From positions 1 to 10,731 of the forward strand of contig URYA01000037.1 of NCBI GenBank assembly GCA_900551975.1: a stretch of 10,731 nucleotides of DNA, given 5' to 3'. The translations under genes and the position numbers were made by a program. The DNA is from an uncultured Collinsella sp. (lineage in GTDB: Bacteria; Actinomycetota; Coriobacteriia; Coriobacteriales; Coriobacteriaceae). Position 1 is the stretch's first letter, and each line of letters starts with the position of its first letter. This document shows, one piece after another, positions 1-5,867 of the stretch. Below the pieces are notes generated by a model. That model ran no database searches and was not told the DNA's origin. It saw only the letters and a program-made list of their open reading frames with translations.

Positions 1-365
1 AGCAGGCCATCGCCGTCGCCGAAGCCGCCGTTCCCGGTTGCCATGGCAGCTACACCGTGACGGGCGACCGCCCCGCCATCGAGCGCGATCCGACCTCTCC
101 CCTTCTAGCAGCGCTCAAACGTGCCGCCGATGACGTGACGGACGCGGACACGACCGTCGGCTTCTTTACCGGCTACACCGACACCGCCGTCATTGCCAGC
201 AAGACAGGTAACCGCAATTGCATGAGCTACGGTCCCGGGTCGCTCGCGCTCGCGCACAAGCCCAACGAATATGTGCCCCACGCCGATATCGTTCGTTGTC
301 AGCAGGTGCTCATCGCGCTCGCTGATAACGTGCTCTGGGACGCGAGCGGCCAAGTTGGGGCATAA
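1..365 (+). CDS. M20-family metallopeptidase / amidohydrolase, C-terminal part (5' truncated)
   Basis: The reading frame is open from base 3 to the TAA at 363-365, giving about 120 residues of C-terminus; the start lies before the window. The segment has the hallmark end of the ArgE/DapE/CPG2 (M20) family: a G-Y-T-D-T-A stretch, then GPGSLALAHKPNEYV, which contains the late metal-ligand histidine (the H of AHKPNEYV), then a long helix ending the catalytic domain. Family members are cytosolic zinc enzymes that hydrolyse N-acyl or peptide bonds, such as acetylornithine deacetylase, succinyl-diaminopimelate desuccinylase and dipeptidases. The fragment does not say which substrate applies, so no gene symbol is given. 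A GTG at 57 could be called as a start, but the frame continues upstream with protein-like sequence, so it is internal. The next gene follows after 39 bases on the same strand and may be co-transcribed. Confidence 0.8.
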   Translation, partial: QAIAVAEAAVPGCHGSYTVTGDRPAIERDPTSPLLAALKRAADDVTDADTTVGFFTGYTDTAVIASKTGNRNCMSYGPGSLALAHKPNEYVPHADIVRCQQVLIALADNVLWDASGQVGA

Positions 366-404
366 TAAGCCGCGAACAAACCGACTCGTGCGTTAGGACC
401 GCCC

Positions 405-1088
405 ATGAAAGCACTTCCGTTTCCCTGCATCCGCCCGGCTCAGGACCGTGTGCTCGAGGCGCTGCCTGCAATGGGCAGCATACTGAGCGGCAACGATGCT
501 CTGCGCGGAGCCATTGCCGATGGTCTGATGCTCAAGGATCCAGGTGCGGCGTATTACGTGTACGAATGCTCGGGCGAGCCGGGACGCGTGACGGGTGTCG
601 TGGCGATTTGCCCGACGAGTGCACTTGCGGGCGGCAAGGGCGATGCCATCGCTGACGTGACCGCCGCTGCGCACGCGATCGCCGAACTCAAAGTTCAGCC
701 GCGCCCCGTGTCGCTCGCCTACGAGGCGTCGCCCGTCATGGACATCATCCTGGGCGCGGCCAAAGAGGGCGCCTCGCTCTACGCCGTCACCGATCCCGCG
801 GGCATTACGCACCGCGTGTGGGAGGTCAAGCGCGAGGACGCCGTCGGCGCCATCCGCGCCATGCTCGACCAGGCGCCGGAGCCGGCACTGGCCGATGACC
901 CCGCCTACGCTGCCGAGCTGGTCGGGGCATCACAGCTCCTGGCCGACGATGCACATGCCGCCGGCGCCTACACCGGCAAGGAGCCGTTCAACTTTACCGT
1001 TGCCGTGCTCTTCCCCGCCGCGCAGGTCAGCGGCGCCGCGCCGCAGGTTCCGACAGGTCTGCTCACGCACCAGGTCGCGCGGTTCTAG
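405..1088 (+). CDS. Short, degenerate DUF1015-like protein
   Basis: This encodes 227 residues from ATG, with AGGA at 395-398 six bases upstream. Several segments match, in order, the DUF1015 family as I remember it: an N-terminal IRP (residues 9-11), YYVYECSGEPGRVTGVVAI (about 50-68) corresponding to the family's YYVYE..mDGR.QTGivA, then PVSLAYEASPVMDIIL (101-116), GITHRVWEV (133-141), and FNFTVAVLFPAAQV near the end (195-208). Typical members are about 400 residues and carry an ADGHHR signature. Here the aligned spot reads ADDPAY (163-168), so both histidines and the arginine are gone. The His-rich KHE-type segment is also replaced by alanine-rich sequence, and the part after LAVLFP is missing. 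The family's function is not established. This copy looks like a shortened paralogue that has lost its conserved polar motif. It is not obviously a pseudogene, because the frame is intact and GC-rich codon use is normal. It is followed by a strong terminator. Confidence 0.65.
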   Translation: MKALPFPCIRPAQDRVLEALPAMGSILSGNDALRGAIADGLMLKDPGAAYYVYECSGEPGRVTGVVAICPTSALAGGKGDAIADVTAAAHAIAELKVQPRPVSLAYEASPVMDIILGAAKEGASLYAVTDPAGITHRVWEVKREDAVGAIRAMLDQAPEPALADDPAYAAELVGASQLLADDAHAAGAYTGKEPFNFTVAVLFPAAQVSGAAPQVPTGLLTHQVARF

Positions 1089-1133
1089 CAAGACCAGACC
1101 GCCCGGCACAAAAATCGGCAGCTCAACAAACAG

Positions 1134-1174
1134 GGGGCGGAGATGCAGCAGGTACATGCATCTCCGCCCCTTTT
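1134..1174 (+). terminator. Rho-independent terminator, probably bidirectional
   Basis: A perfect 14-bp stem (1134-1147 with 1157-1170, GGGGCGGAGATGCA against its complement) encloses a 9-base loop and is followed by TTTT at 1171-1174. It lies 45 bases after the DUF1015-like gene. The minus-strand phosphatase at 1218 ends just on the other side. Read on the minus strand, the hairpin is followed by a moderately T-rich stretch (CTGTTTGTTG), so it may end both convergent transcripts. Confidence 0.85.
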
Positions 1175-1217
1175 GCGTCGAGAAGTTATGCCAGCGACCC
1201 GTGCCGCCGCGCTCGCG

Positions 1218-1853
1218 TTATCCGCGCTGCGGACCCGCAGTAGCCACGAGCGGTTCAAGCCCCAGCTCGCGCGCGTAGTCCTCCTGCGTAAAAATCTCAA
1301 TCAGCTCAAACGTACCGGCCTCGTCGTCAAACTCGAAATGTAGCACCGAGCAATTGCCCGGCACGCGATCGTGCTCGTCGGCCGCCGCACCCTTCACGTG
1401 GTCCATGAACTCCTTGATGGCCGAGCCGTGGCTCACCGCGAGCACGCACGTATGGTCCGGACGCTGCATAAGCTCGGTCAGCGTCGCCACCATGCGCTCG
1501 CGCACCTGCATCTGGCCCTCGCCGCCAAACTGGCGATAGAAGTCGCGCCACGGTCGCTCGGGCATGAGCATCACGCGCTCGGCCTCAAAGTCGCCAAAGA
1601 ACCACTCACGCAGGCCGTCCAGGCGCTCGTACGCCAAGCCCGGCCACAAGTTGGCGATAGTCTGCTCGGTGCGATGAAGCGTGGAGGTGTAGGCATGATC
1701 GGGCTCAATGCCGCGCGCACGTAAAAACATGCCGGCGCGCGCCGCCTGGTCGCAACCCAACTGCGTGAGCGGCGAGTCACTCCAACCCTGAATGATGCGC
1801 TTAAGGTTGAATATTGTCTGCCCATGACGAACCAGATACAGGTCTTTATTCAT
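1218..1853 (-). CDS. Histidine phosphatase (phosphoglycerate mutase-like), copy A
   Basis: This encodes 211 residues of the histidine phosphatase superfamily, branch 1 (PF00300). The N-terminus has the catalytic motif LVRHGQT, with the phospho-accepting His10. It is followed by DSPLTQLGCDQA (26-37), the R61-containing TSTLHRTEQT, acid-base candidate E83 in LREWFFGDFE, and the second catalytic His142 in VLAVSHGSA. These enzymes are cytosolic phosphatases or mutases; the substrate cannot be told from sequence. An ATG eight codons upstream (1877) is open, but it lies inside the end of the preceding gene. The ATG at 1853 has AAAGGA five bases before it and puts the RHG motif at the usual distance from the N-terminus, so I choose it. 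It lies 17 bases downstream of paralogue B, which shares several motifs with it, so the two are probably one transcript and an old tandem duplication. The C-terminal 20 or so residues extend past copy B. Confidence 0.9.
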   Translation of the reverse strand: MNKDLYLVRHGQTIFNLKRIIQGWSDSPLTQLGCDQAARAGMFLRARGIEPDHAYTSTLHRTEQTIANLWPGLAYERLDGLREWFFGDFEAERVMLMPERPWRDFYRQFGGEGQMQVRERMVATLTELMQRPDHTCVLAVSHGSAIKEFMDHVKGAAADEHDRVPGNCSVLHFEFDDEAGTFELIEIFTQEDYARELGLEPLVATAGPQRG

Positions 1854-1858
1854 AGGGG

Positions 1859-1864
1859 TCCTTT
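1859..1864 (-). promoter_or_regulatory. Ribosome binding site deciding the start of phosphatase A
   Basis: AAAGGA on the minus strand, five bases before the ATG at 1853-1851. It favours this start over the in-frame ATG at 1877-1875, which overlaps the upstream gene. Confidence 0.7.
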
Positions 1865-1870
1865 CGTTCG

Positions 1871-2413
1871 TTACCAATCAAGGAGCGAAAACGCCCCGTC
1901 GCAATAGCCAAAATGAAGCACGGCTCCGTTGTCGGGTAGCTCTCCCCTGCCAGTCACATACTCAAGAAACTCCTGGCAGGCTGAGCCGTGGGAAACCGCC
2001 AGCACGCAGTCGTGCTGCGGCCTGGCCATGATGCGGGACAGCGCCGCGACCATGCGCGACTGAAGCTGCACTTCCGACTCGCCGCCAAAGGCCACCGGAT
2101 AATCGCCCCAGGGCTGCGGCGGCATATCGCGATTTGATGTACCCTCCAGCGAGCCCAAATGCCACTCGCGTAGGTCATCGACCAGCTCTATCGAGCGGCC
2201 CTCACCAGCAATTAGCTCAGCCGTACGCCGCGCCCGGCCCAACGGGGAGGAATACACACGGTCAAAGGTCACGCCACGCGCCTCAAACGCCGCGCGCGTC
2301 GCCAGCGCCTGCTCGCGCCCGCGCGCCGTAAGCGGCGAATCGTGCCCACCTTGCAAAATATTCTGCACATTGAGCTCAGTCTGCCCATGCCGCACCAAAT
2401 ACAAATCTGCCAC
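1871..2413 (-). CDS. Histidine phosphatase (phosphoglycerate mutase-like), copy B
   Basis: This encodes 180 residues, starting at GTG (2413-2411) with a strong AGGAGG at 2418-2423 four bases upstream. It has the full branch-1 histidine phosphatase set: LVRHGQT with His9, DSPLTARGREQA (25-36), YSSPLGRARRTAE (54-66) with the conserved arginines, E83 in LREWHLGSLEG, and His142 in VLAVSHGSA. It is collinear with copy A and shares LYLVRHGQT, DSPLT, LREW and VLAVSHGSA with it, but lacks copy A's C-terminal extension. It is first in the two-gene minus-strand unit B-A. This could be a phosphoglycerate mutase-type, cobalamin-pathway or nucleotide phosphatase; nothing in the context selects among these. 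Confidence 0.9.
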   Translation of the reverse strand: MADLYLVRHGQTELNVQNILQGGHDSPLTARGREQALATRAAFEARGVTFDRVYSSPLGRARRTAELIAGEGRSIELVDDLREWHLGSLEGTSNRDMPPQPWGDYPVAFGGESEVQLQSRMVAALSRIMARPQHDCVLAVSHGSACQEFLEYVTGRGELPDNGAVLHFGYCDGAFSLLDW

Positions 2414-2428
2414 ACGCCCTCCTCTCGC

Positions 2429-2465
2429 ACCACCGCAAAGGGGACAGGTACCTTTGTGGTGGTTT
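2429..2465. repeat. Imperfect palindrome, REP-like element
   Basis: Arms 2429-2441 (ACCACCGCAAAGG) and 2451-2463 (CCTTTGTGGTGGT) pair over 13 bp, with a single G-T wobble. The core reads AAAGGGGACAGGTACCTTTG. It lies between the nitroreductase stop and the GTG of phosphatase B. On the plus strand it is followed by TTT only, and on the minus strand there is no T-tract, so it is a poor terminator. The GGGGACAGGTACCTTT-type core resembles dispersed palindromes that accompany REP-associated tyrosine transposases in many bacteria; that link comes from memory of such motifs and was not searched. Confidence 0.5.
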
Positions 2466-2495
2466 ACCGCCGGATCACACCGCGGTGACGCTCAA

Positions 2496-3167
2496 CTACA
2501 CCAGCACGTCGGCGAGCGAACGCTTGGGTACGTGGTGCACCTGTGCCTCGTCGCGCCAATAATTGATGGAGCCATCGGGGTTGGAATCGATCGCATCGAT
2601 CACCTGCGTTTCGGCCGGAACGCCAAACGCCATGATCAGCTTGAGCTCATACTTGTCGTTATCGAGCCCCATGGCATCGATCGCGTGGGGCGTAAAGGCC
2701 TTGAACATGCAGGCAGCCACCTCGGGCGTGGCGCTGCGGGCGGCGAGCATCATCGTCTGCGCGGCAATACCCGTGTCGACCTCGGTAATGGGAGCGGCGG
2801 GCTTGCCCGGAACGGCGCGCTCGGCCAGAATCGCGATGTAGCCGGTCGGGCGCTCGCCCTCGGCAGGACCCGGCCAATCCTTGAGCGCACCGGCCCATGC
2901 AAGCTCGTCAAACACGCGAGCGCAGTCCTCGGAACCGCTCACCACATGAAAACGAAGACGCTGAGCATTGGCACCACACGGAGCCAGGTGCGCCAGTTCC
3001 GCCAGCTCGAGCAAAAACTCGCGCGGCACGCGCATGGACTCGTCAAATCGGCGGCACGTGCGGGCGCGGCGGACCAGCGCGTCAAACGTGTCCAGGCCGA
3101 GCTTTTCGCAACCTTGCTTTGCCATCGACTCAGCGCCTACCGGCGCCGCGGGAACTGTTTCGTTCAT
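2496..3167 (-). CDS. Nitroreductase-family protein
   Basis: This encodes 223 residues of the FMN-dependent nitroreductase-like superfamily (PF00881). The sequence has the typical N-terminal RARTCRRFDES (34-44, the family's RRSiRrF), then ELAHLAPCGANAQRLRFHVV (57-76, the a.APSgaN.QPw.fvvv FMN region). It continues with a helical core including DTGIAAQTMMLAA (131-143), a late FGVPAE (181-186), and an end YWRDEAQVHHVPKRSL (203-218). Such proteins are cytosolic flavoenzymes that reduce nitroaromatics, quinones or flavins with NAD(P)H; the substrate here is unknown. The frame stays open 56 codons further upstream, but the ATG at 3167 has GGGGGT just before it and starts a normal-length protein, while the extension runs through the promoter region. 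The APS serine is replaced by Cys64. A DtxR-like box precedes it, suggesting iron-linked control. Confidence 0.87.
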   Translation of the reverse strand: MNETVPAAPVGAESMAKQGCEKLGLDTFDALVRRARTCRRFDESMRVPREFLLELAELAHLAPCGANAQRLRFHVVSGSEDCARVFDELAWAGALKDWPGPAEGERPTGYIAILAERAVPGKPAAPITEVDTGIAAQTMMLAARSATPEVAACMFKAFTPHAIDAMGLDNDKYELKLIMAFGVPAETQVIDAIDSNPDGSINYWRDEAQVHHVPKRSLADVLV

Positions 3168-3195
3168 AGGGACCCCCAATTTCGGGCAATTGTTC

Positions 3196-3214
3196 TTAGG
3201 AAAATCTAACCTAA
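3196..3214 (-). promoter_or_regulatory. Candidate DtxR/IdeR-type iron box
   Basis: The minus strand reads TTAGGTTAGATTTTCCTAA. Against the actinobacterial DtxR/IdeR consensus TTAGGTTAGSCTAACCTAA it matches 15 of 19 positions: all nine of the left part and the final CCTAA. The outer bases form an inverted repeat TTAGG-N9-CCTAA. It begins directly after a possible -10 and ends 28 bases before the nitroreductase ATG, so a bound repressor would cover the transcription start. The consensus is from knowledge of the family; the function here is inferred. Confidence 0.5.
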
Positions 3215-3243
3215 AACGTAGGCAATAACGAACAGGGCTGCAA
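3215..3243 (-). promoter_or_regulatory. Possible promoter of the nitroreductase gene
   Basis: On the minus strand, TTGCAG (3243-3238) is followed after 17 bases by TACGTT (3220-3215). The -10 is weak (T, A and final T match). Support comes mainly from the spacing and from the iron-box-like site that starts immediately downstream. Confidence 0.35.
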
Positions 3244-3402
3244 TGTTCTACACCTGTTGAATAGAAAATCGCGACGTGGGGAACAACGGAAACAATTCGG
3301 GGCCTTTGGGTTACGTTTCGCCCTCCCCGACCCATACGCCAGCGCCTTTAGGCGATACTGGTTGTAACGATCAAGGCTTACGCCGCACGGAAAGGAGACA
3401 TT

Positions 3403-4005
3403 ATGGGCATCTTTAAGAACGATGACCAAAAATCGAGCCAGTTTGGATTTGACGAGAAAAGCATGGCGGGCAAAGCCGTCAAGGCCGTACGCTGGATTTA
3501 CGCCATCACGGGCGTCTTAGCGCTCATTGCTGGTATCGCGCTGCTTTTTGCACCCGCCAAGTCCCTCGTCTTTTTGACGACTGTCCTGGGTTTGTACTTT
3601 GTAATCACTGCTGCCATCAGACTGTTCACTGCCATTTTTGAGCCGCTGCTGCCCACCGGCTGGCGCGTGACGAGCATCATCTCCAACCTACTCATTATCT
3701 TGGGCGGCGTCATAATCCTGCGCAACCAGGCCTTCTCGACCGCGACGCTCACCACGATGGTGGTTATCGTGGCCGGCTTTGGCTGGATCGTCGAAGGTGT
3801 CATGTCCATTCTGGAGTCCGAGCTTTCGCCCAACCGCGCCCTCGCCATCCTGAGCGGCGCACTCTCCATCATCGCCGGCATGTTCGTGTTTATCTATCCG
3901 CTGTGGTCGGCCAAGATGCTCGTCATCTTTAGCGGCGCCGCGCTGCTGGTGTTTGGCGTAACGCTGATTGTTCGCGCTATTCAATTTGGCAAACTGGTGC
4001 ACTAG
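3403..4005 (+). CDS. HdeD/DUF308-family membrane protein
   Basis: This encodes 200 residues from ATG, with AAAGGA about six bases upstream. After a hydrophilic, charged N-terminus of about 28 residues there are six evenly spaced hydrophobic segments: about 31-50, 54-78, 90-106, 114-135, 145-164 and 170-190. They show the three-hairpin pattern of DUF308 (the family of the acid-resistance membrane protein HdeD). Pairs such as GVLALIAGIALLFAP, NLLIILGGVIIL and GALSIIAGMFVFIYP mark the internal repeats (L..i.Gi..l..P). The protein is placed in the cytoplasmic membrane. A role in acid or envelope stress is only suggested by the family name. The stop codon is directly followed by the ATG of the UPF0178 gene, so the two are very likely translationally coupled. 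Its promoter must lie in the 235-bp divergent region, but I see no convincing -35/-10 on this strand. Confidence 0.82.
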   Translation: MGIFKNDDQKSSQFGFDEKSMAGKAVKAVRWIYAITGVLALIAGIALLFAPAKSLVFLTTVLGLYFVITAAIRLFTAIFEPLLPTGWRVTSIISNLLIILGGVIILRNQAFSTATLTTMVVIVAGFGWIVEGVMSILESELSPNRALAILSGALSIIAGMFVFIYPLWSAKMLVIFSGAALLVFGVTLIVRAIQFGKLVH

Positions 4006-4488
4006 ATGCCGCGAACGCTCTTTATTGATGCCGACGCCCGCCCGGTCACGCGCGAGTCGATTGACTGCGCGCGGCGGGCGGGCGTCGCCGTTGTTATCGC
4101 CGGCAACAGCACGCAAAACCTGGAACGGCACATTCGCCGCGACGACCCGCGCGATGCCGAGCACGCGCGACGCGGCTTTTGGGTCACGACGCTCGATGTG
4201 AGCGTGGGCGCCGACAGCGCCGACTTTGCCATTGTCGAACGCCTGCAGGCGGGCGACGTGGTCGTGACGCAGGACATTGGCTTGGCGAGCATGGTACTCG
4301 GGCGCGATGCCGCCGCCATCGGTGTGCGCGGGCGCGTGTACGACAAGGCGACTATCGACATGCAGCTGTTTATTCGCCACGAGGAAAAGAAGGTGCGCCG
4401 CGCTGGCGGTCGCACCCGCGGGCCAGCAGCCTTCACCAGCGAAGACCGCGCCCGCTTTAAACGCAACCTCACCGAGTTGCTGCACTAA
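4006..4488 (+). CDS. UPF0178 (YaiI/YqxD-like) protein
   Basis: This encodes 160 residues of UPF0178 (DUF188), a PIN-like fold family. Motifs in order are LFIDADARPV (5-14), the strand VAVVIAGNS (27-35), a basic insert, ADFAIVERLQAGDVVVTQDIGLASMVL (72-98; acidic residues D73, D84 and D90 of the presumed active site), GVRGRVYD (106-113), and the C-terminal RRAGGRTRGPAAFTSEDRARF (131-151). The usual DADACP motif here has Arg12 in place of Cys. Family members are about 150 residues; no reaction is firmly established, although the PIN-like acidic cluster suggests a nuclease. Its ATG follows the previous stop without any gap, so it depends on coupling, and the pair ends at a strong terminator. Confidence 0.88.
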   Translation: MPRTLFIDADARPVTRESIDCARRAGVAVVIAGNSTQNLERHIRRDDPRDAEHARRGFWVTTLDVSVGADSADFAIVERLQAGDVVVTQDIGLASMVLGRDAAAIGVRGRVYDKATIDMQLFIRHEEKKVRRAGGRTRGPAAFTSEDRARFKRNLTELLH

Positions 4489-4490
4489 CC

Positions 4491-4530
4491 AAGGTAGATT
4501 TTTAGGACATGCCTAAAAATCTACCTTTTT
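4491..4530 (+). terminator. Rho-independent terminator of the HdeD-UPF0178 pair
   Basis: A perfect 16-bp stem (4491-4506 with 4512-4527) around the 5-base loop ACATG runs into TTTTT (4526-4530) and then GTTTT. It lies two bases after the UPF0178 stop. The stem is AT-rich for this genome and coincides with a copy of the 31-bp repeat described next. Confidence 0.9.
4494..4524 (+). repeat. 31-bp palindromic repeat, copy 1
   Basis: Two 13-bp arms (GTAGATTTTTAGG and its complement) flank ACATG. The same-length unit at 4564-4594 lies in the opposite orientation. Copy 1 doubles as a terminator stem. Confidence 0.6.
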
Positions 4531-4563
4531 GTTTTGGCAGCGGGAAATGCCCTGGTCACAGGG

Positions 4564-4594
4564 GTAGATCGTAAGACGTGTCCCAATAATCTAC
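4564..4594 (-). repeat. 31-bp palindromic repeat, copy 2 (degenerate, inverted)
   Basis: Read on the minus strand it begins GTAGATTATTGGGACACG and ends GATCTAC. It matches copy 1 at 24 of 31 positions by hand alignment. It begins 70 bases after copy 1 and directly abuts the stop codon of the metal-exporter gene. The arms pair well only at the outer GTAGAT/ATCTAC and no T-tract follows, so it looks like a decayed copy. Confidence 0.55.
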
Positions 4595-5695
4595 TTAAAG
4601 GCCAACGGCGGAGAGGATGAGGCCCCAGCCGGCGCCGATGACGTACATCATGACCAGGAACACGGCGTTTTCACGAGCGCTGCGGTTGGTGCGGAACAGG
4701 ACCAGGTAGCCCACGCCGGCGGAGATGAGCGTGCCAGCGAGCATCGGCGCCAGCTGCAGCGCGCCCTCCAGGTACAGCTGCGTGATGACCACGCTGGCCG
4801 AGCAGTTGGGGATCAGGCCGACAAGCGCCGAGCCCAGGACAGCAAGCGTCTCGTTGCCGCGCAGGAACTGCTCGATTGCGGACTCGCCGAACGTCTCGAG
4901 CACGGCGACCAGAATCAGCGTCACCAGGAAAATGAATACCGAGACCTGGACGGTATGCGAGATCGCGCTGCGGATGATCGACAGGACAGGCGTCCCTTCG
5001 TGGGAGTGACCGTGGTCGTGCCCATGGCCGTGGTGGTGCTCATGCTCGCCCGTGTGACCGTGGTCATGGCTGTGTCCGTGGTCGCGCTCGTGTTCATCTT
5101 CATCATCATCGCAACCGCAATGGTCGCGCTCGCACAACTCGTGGATGTGGTCGGCGCTCACGCCCGCCTCGGCCACCTCGTCGATGATGTCACCTCCGCT
5201 GTGGTCGTCATGCGCGCAGTTAACGTGCGCCGGATTGGCAGCGGTTCCCAACACGGTACGGCGAATCGCCGCATGCGCGCGAGCGTTACGACGCAGGCCG
5301 CGAATGGCGGCATCTACGATAAAGCCCGTGACCAGTGCGATCAGCGCTTTCGAAGCCAAAAGCATCGCCATAGTCTGCACGGGAACCTGCTCGGCAAGTA
5401 GCAGCGGCAGCATCTCGTCGGAGGTCGAGAGAAACACCGCCACCAAGGTGCCCAGCGTCACGACGCGACCGGCGTACAGCGTTGCCGCCATGGCCGAAAA
5501 GCCGCACTGCGGCACAATGCCCAGCAACGAGCCAACCACGGGACCCGCGGCGCCGGCGCGCTTGATGGCCCCGTTAACGCGGTCGCCCGCGACGTGCTCC
5601 AAGGTCTCGAGGGCCAGATACGTCACCAACAAAAACGGCACCAGCGACAGCGTGTCCTTGCCGGCGTCGAGCAGAATATCAATCAGCAAATCCAT
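4595..5695 (-). CDS. Putative heavy-metal exporter with His-rich loop (PF11449-like)
   Basis: This encodes 366 residues that resemble the putative 10-TM heavy-metal exporter family (PF11449), often annotated as arsenic efflux protein or putative manganese transporter. Two membrane halves are visible, at about 15-130 and 242-366. They carry matching motifs GSLLGIVPQCGFSA (55-68) and GSALVGLIPNCSASV (288-302), an internal pseudo-repeat with G..P.C in each half. Between them lies a soluble cytoplasmic or periplasmic loop (about 135-240) with 18 histidines in residues 183-232, plus Cys188, Cys193, Cys195 and an Asp/Glu run, as expected for binding a divalent metal. The substrate cannot be fixed; zinc, manganese, nickel or cobalt fit a His-rich loop better than arsenite. 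The ATG at 5695 has GAAAGG 11 bases upstream, a rather long spacing. It is monocistronic, behind its own promoter with repeated CTAG sites. Confidence 0.8.
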   Translation of the reverse strand: MDLLIDILLDAGKDTLSLVPFLLVTYLALETLEHVAGDRVNGAIKRAGAAGPVVGSLLGIVPQCGFSAMAATLYAGRVVTLGTLVAVFLSTSDEMLPLLLAEQVPVQTMAMLLASKALIALVTGFIVDAAIRGLRRNARAHAAIRRTVLGTAANPAHVNCAHDDHSGGDIIDEVAEAGVSADHIHELCERDHCGCDDDEDEHERDHGHSHDHGHTGEHEHHHGHGHDHGHSHEGTPVLSIIRSAISHTVQVSVFIFLVTLILVAVLETFGESAIEQFLRGNETLAVLGSALVGLIPNCSASVVITQLYLEGALQLAPMLAGTLISAGVGYLVLFRTNRSARENAVFLVMMYVIGAGWGLILSAVGL

Positions 5696-5739
5696 GACGG
5701 ATGGAACCTTTCGTGTCTTTCGGCAGCATTGTAAAAGTC

Positions 5740-5773
5740 CTAGCGGTCAACTAGGGTATTGTAGTTGTCCTAG
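5740..5773. promoter_or_regulatory. Triple CTAG operator-like cluster
   Basis: CTAG occurs at 5740-5743, 5751-5754 and 5770-5773. The first two form an inverted repeat CCTAG-N7-CTAGG spanning the predicted transcription start. The first and third are direct repeats GTCCTAG spaced 30 bp apart, near three helical turns. The third lies in the promoter spacer. CTAG is usually rare in bacterial DNA, so three in 34 bp suggests a regulator site, perhaps for a metal sensor. Confidence 0.45.
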
Positions 5774-5785
5774 GCGCGATGCCAA
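5758..5785 (-). promoter_or_regulatory. Sigma70-type promoter of the metal exporter
   Basis: On the minus strand TTGGCA (5785-5780) and TACAAT (5763-5758) are separated by 16 bases. Each differs from the consensus at one position (TTGACA, TATAAT). The predicted start is near 5750, inside the CTAG inverted repeat. Confidence 0.6.
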
Positions 5786-5867
5786 TAGTTGCCCATGGTA
5801 AACTATCATCTCGCCACATCTTAATGACCCTGAGCCGCACGACGCGGCCCATCCAAGGAGCAGTTAT

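Noticed and set aside
2463..2495. CACCGCGGTG palindrome after the REP-like element, considered as a nitroreductase terminator
   Set aside because: The stem is short and no T-tract follows on the minus strand.
2370..3209. 279-codon open frame on the plus strand
   Set aside because: Antisense to the nitroreductase, starts inside phosphatase B, and shows no recognisable domain.
3168..3335. 56-residue upstream extension of the nitroreductase
   Set aside because: The extension covers the promoter and iron-box-like site, and residues there look non-coding; the ATG at 3167 gives a normal family length.
3688..4485. 265-codon open frame on the minus strand
   Set aside because: It lies opposite the HdeD and UPF0178 genes, both of which have clear family motifs, and has no motif of its own; a GC-rich shadow frame.
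5020..5100. Short repeats considered as a CRISPR or tandem-repeat array
   Set aside because: The periodicity comes from Asp-His-Gly-His codons of the exporter loop, in frame, without spacers.
4955..5401. 148-codon open frame on the plus strand
   Set aside because: It is antisense to the metal exporter, arises from the repetitive His-rich codons, and its product (runs of Val/Met) resembles no protein.
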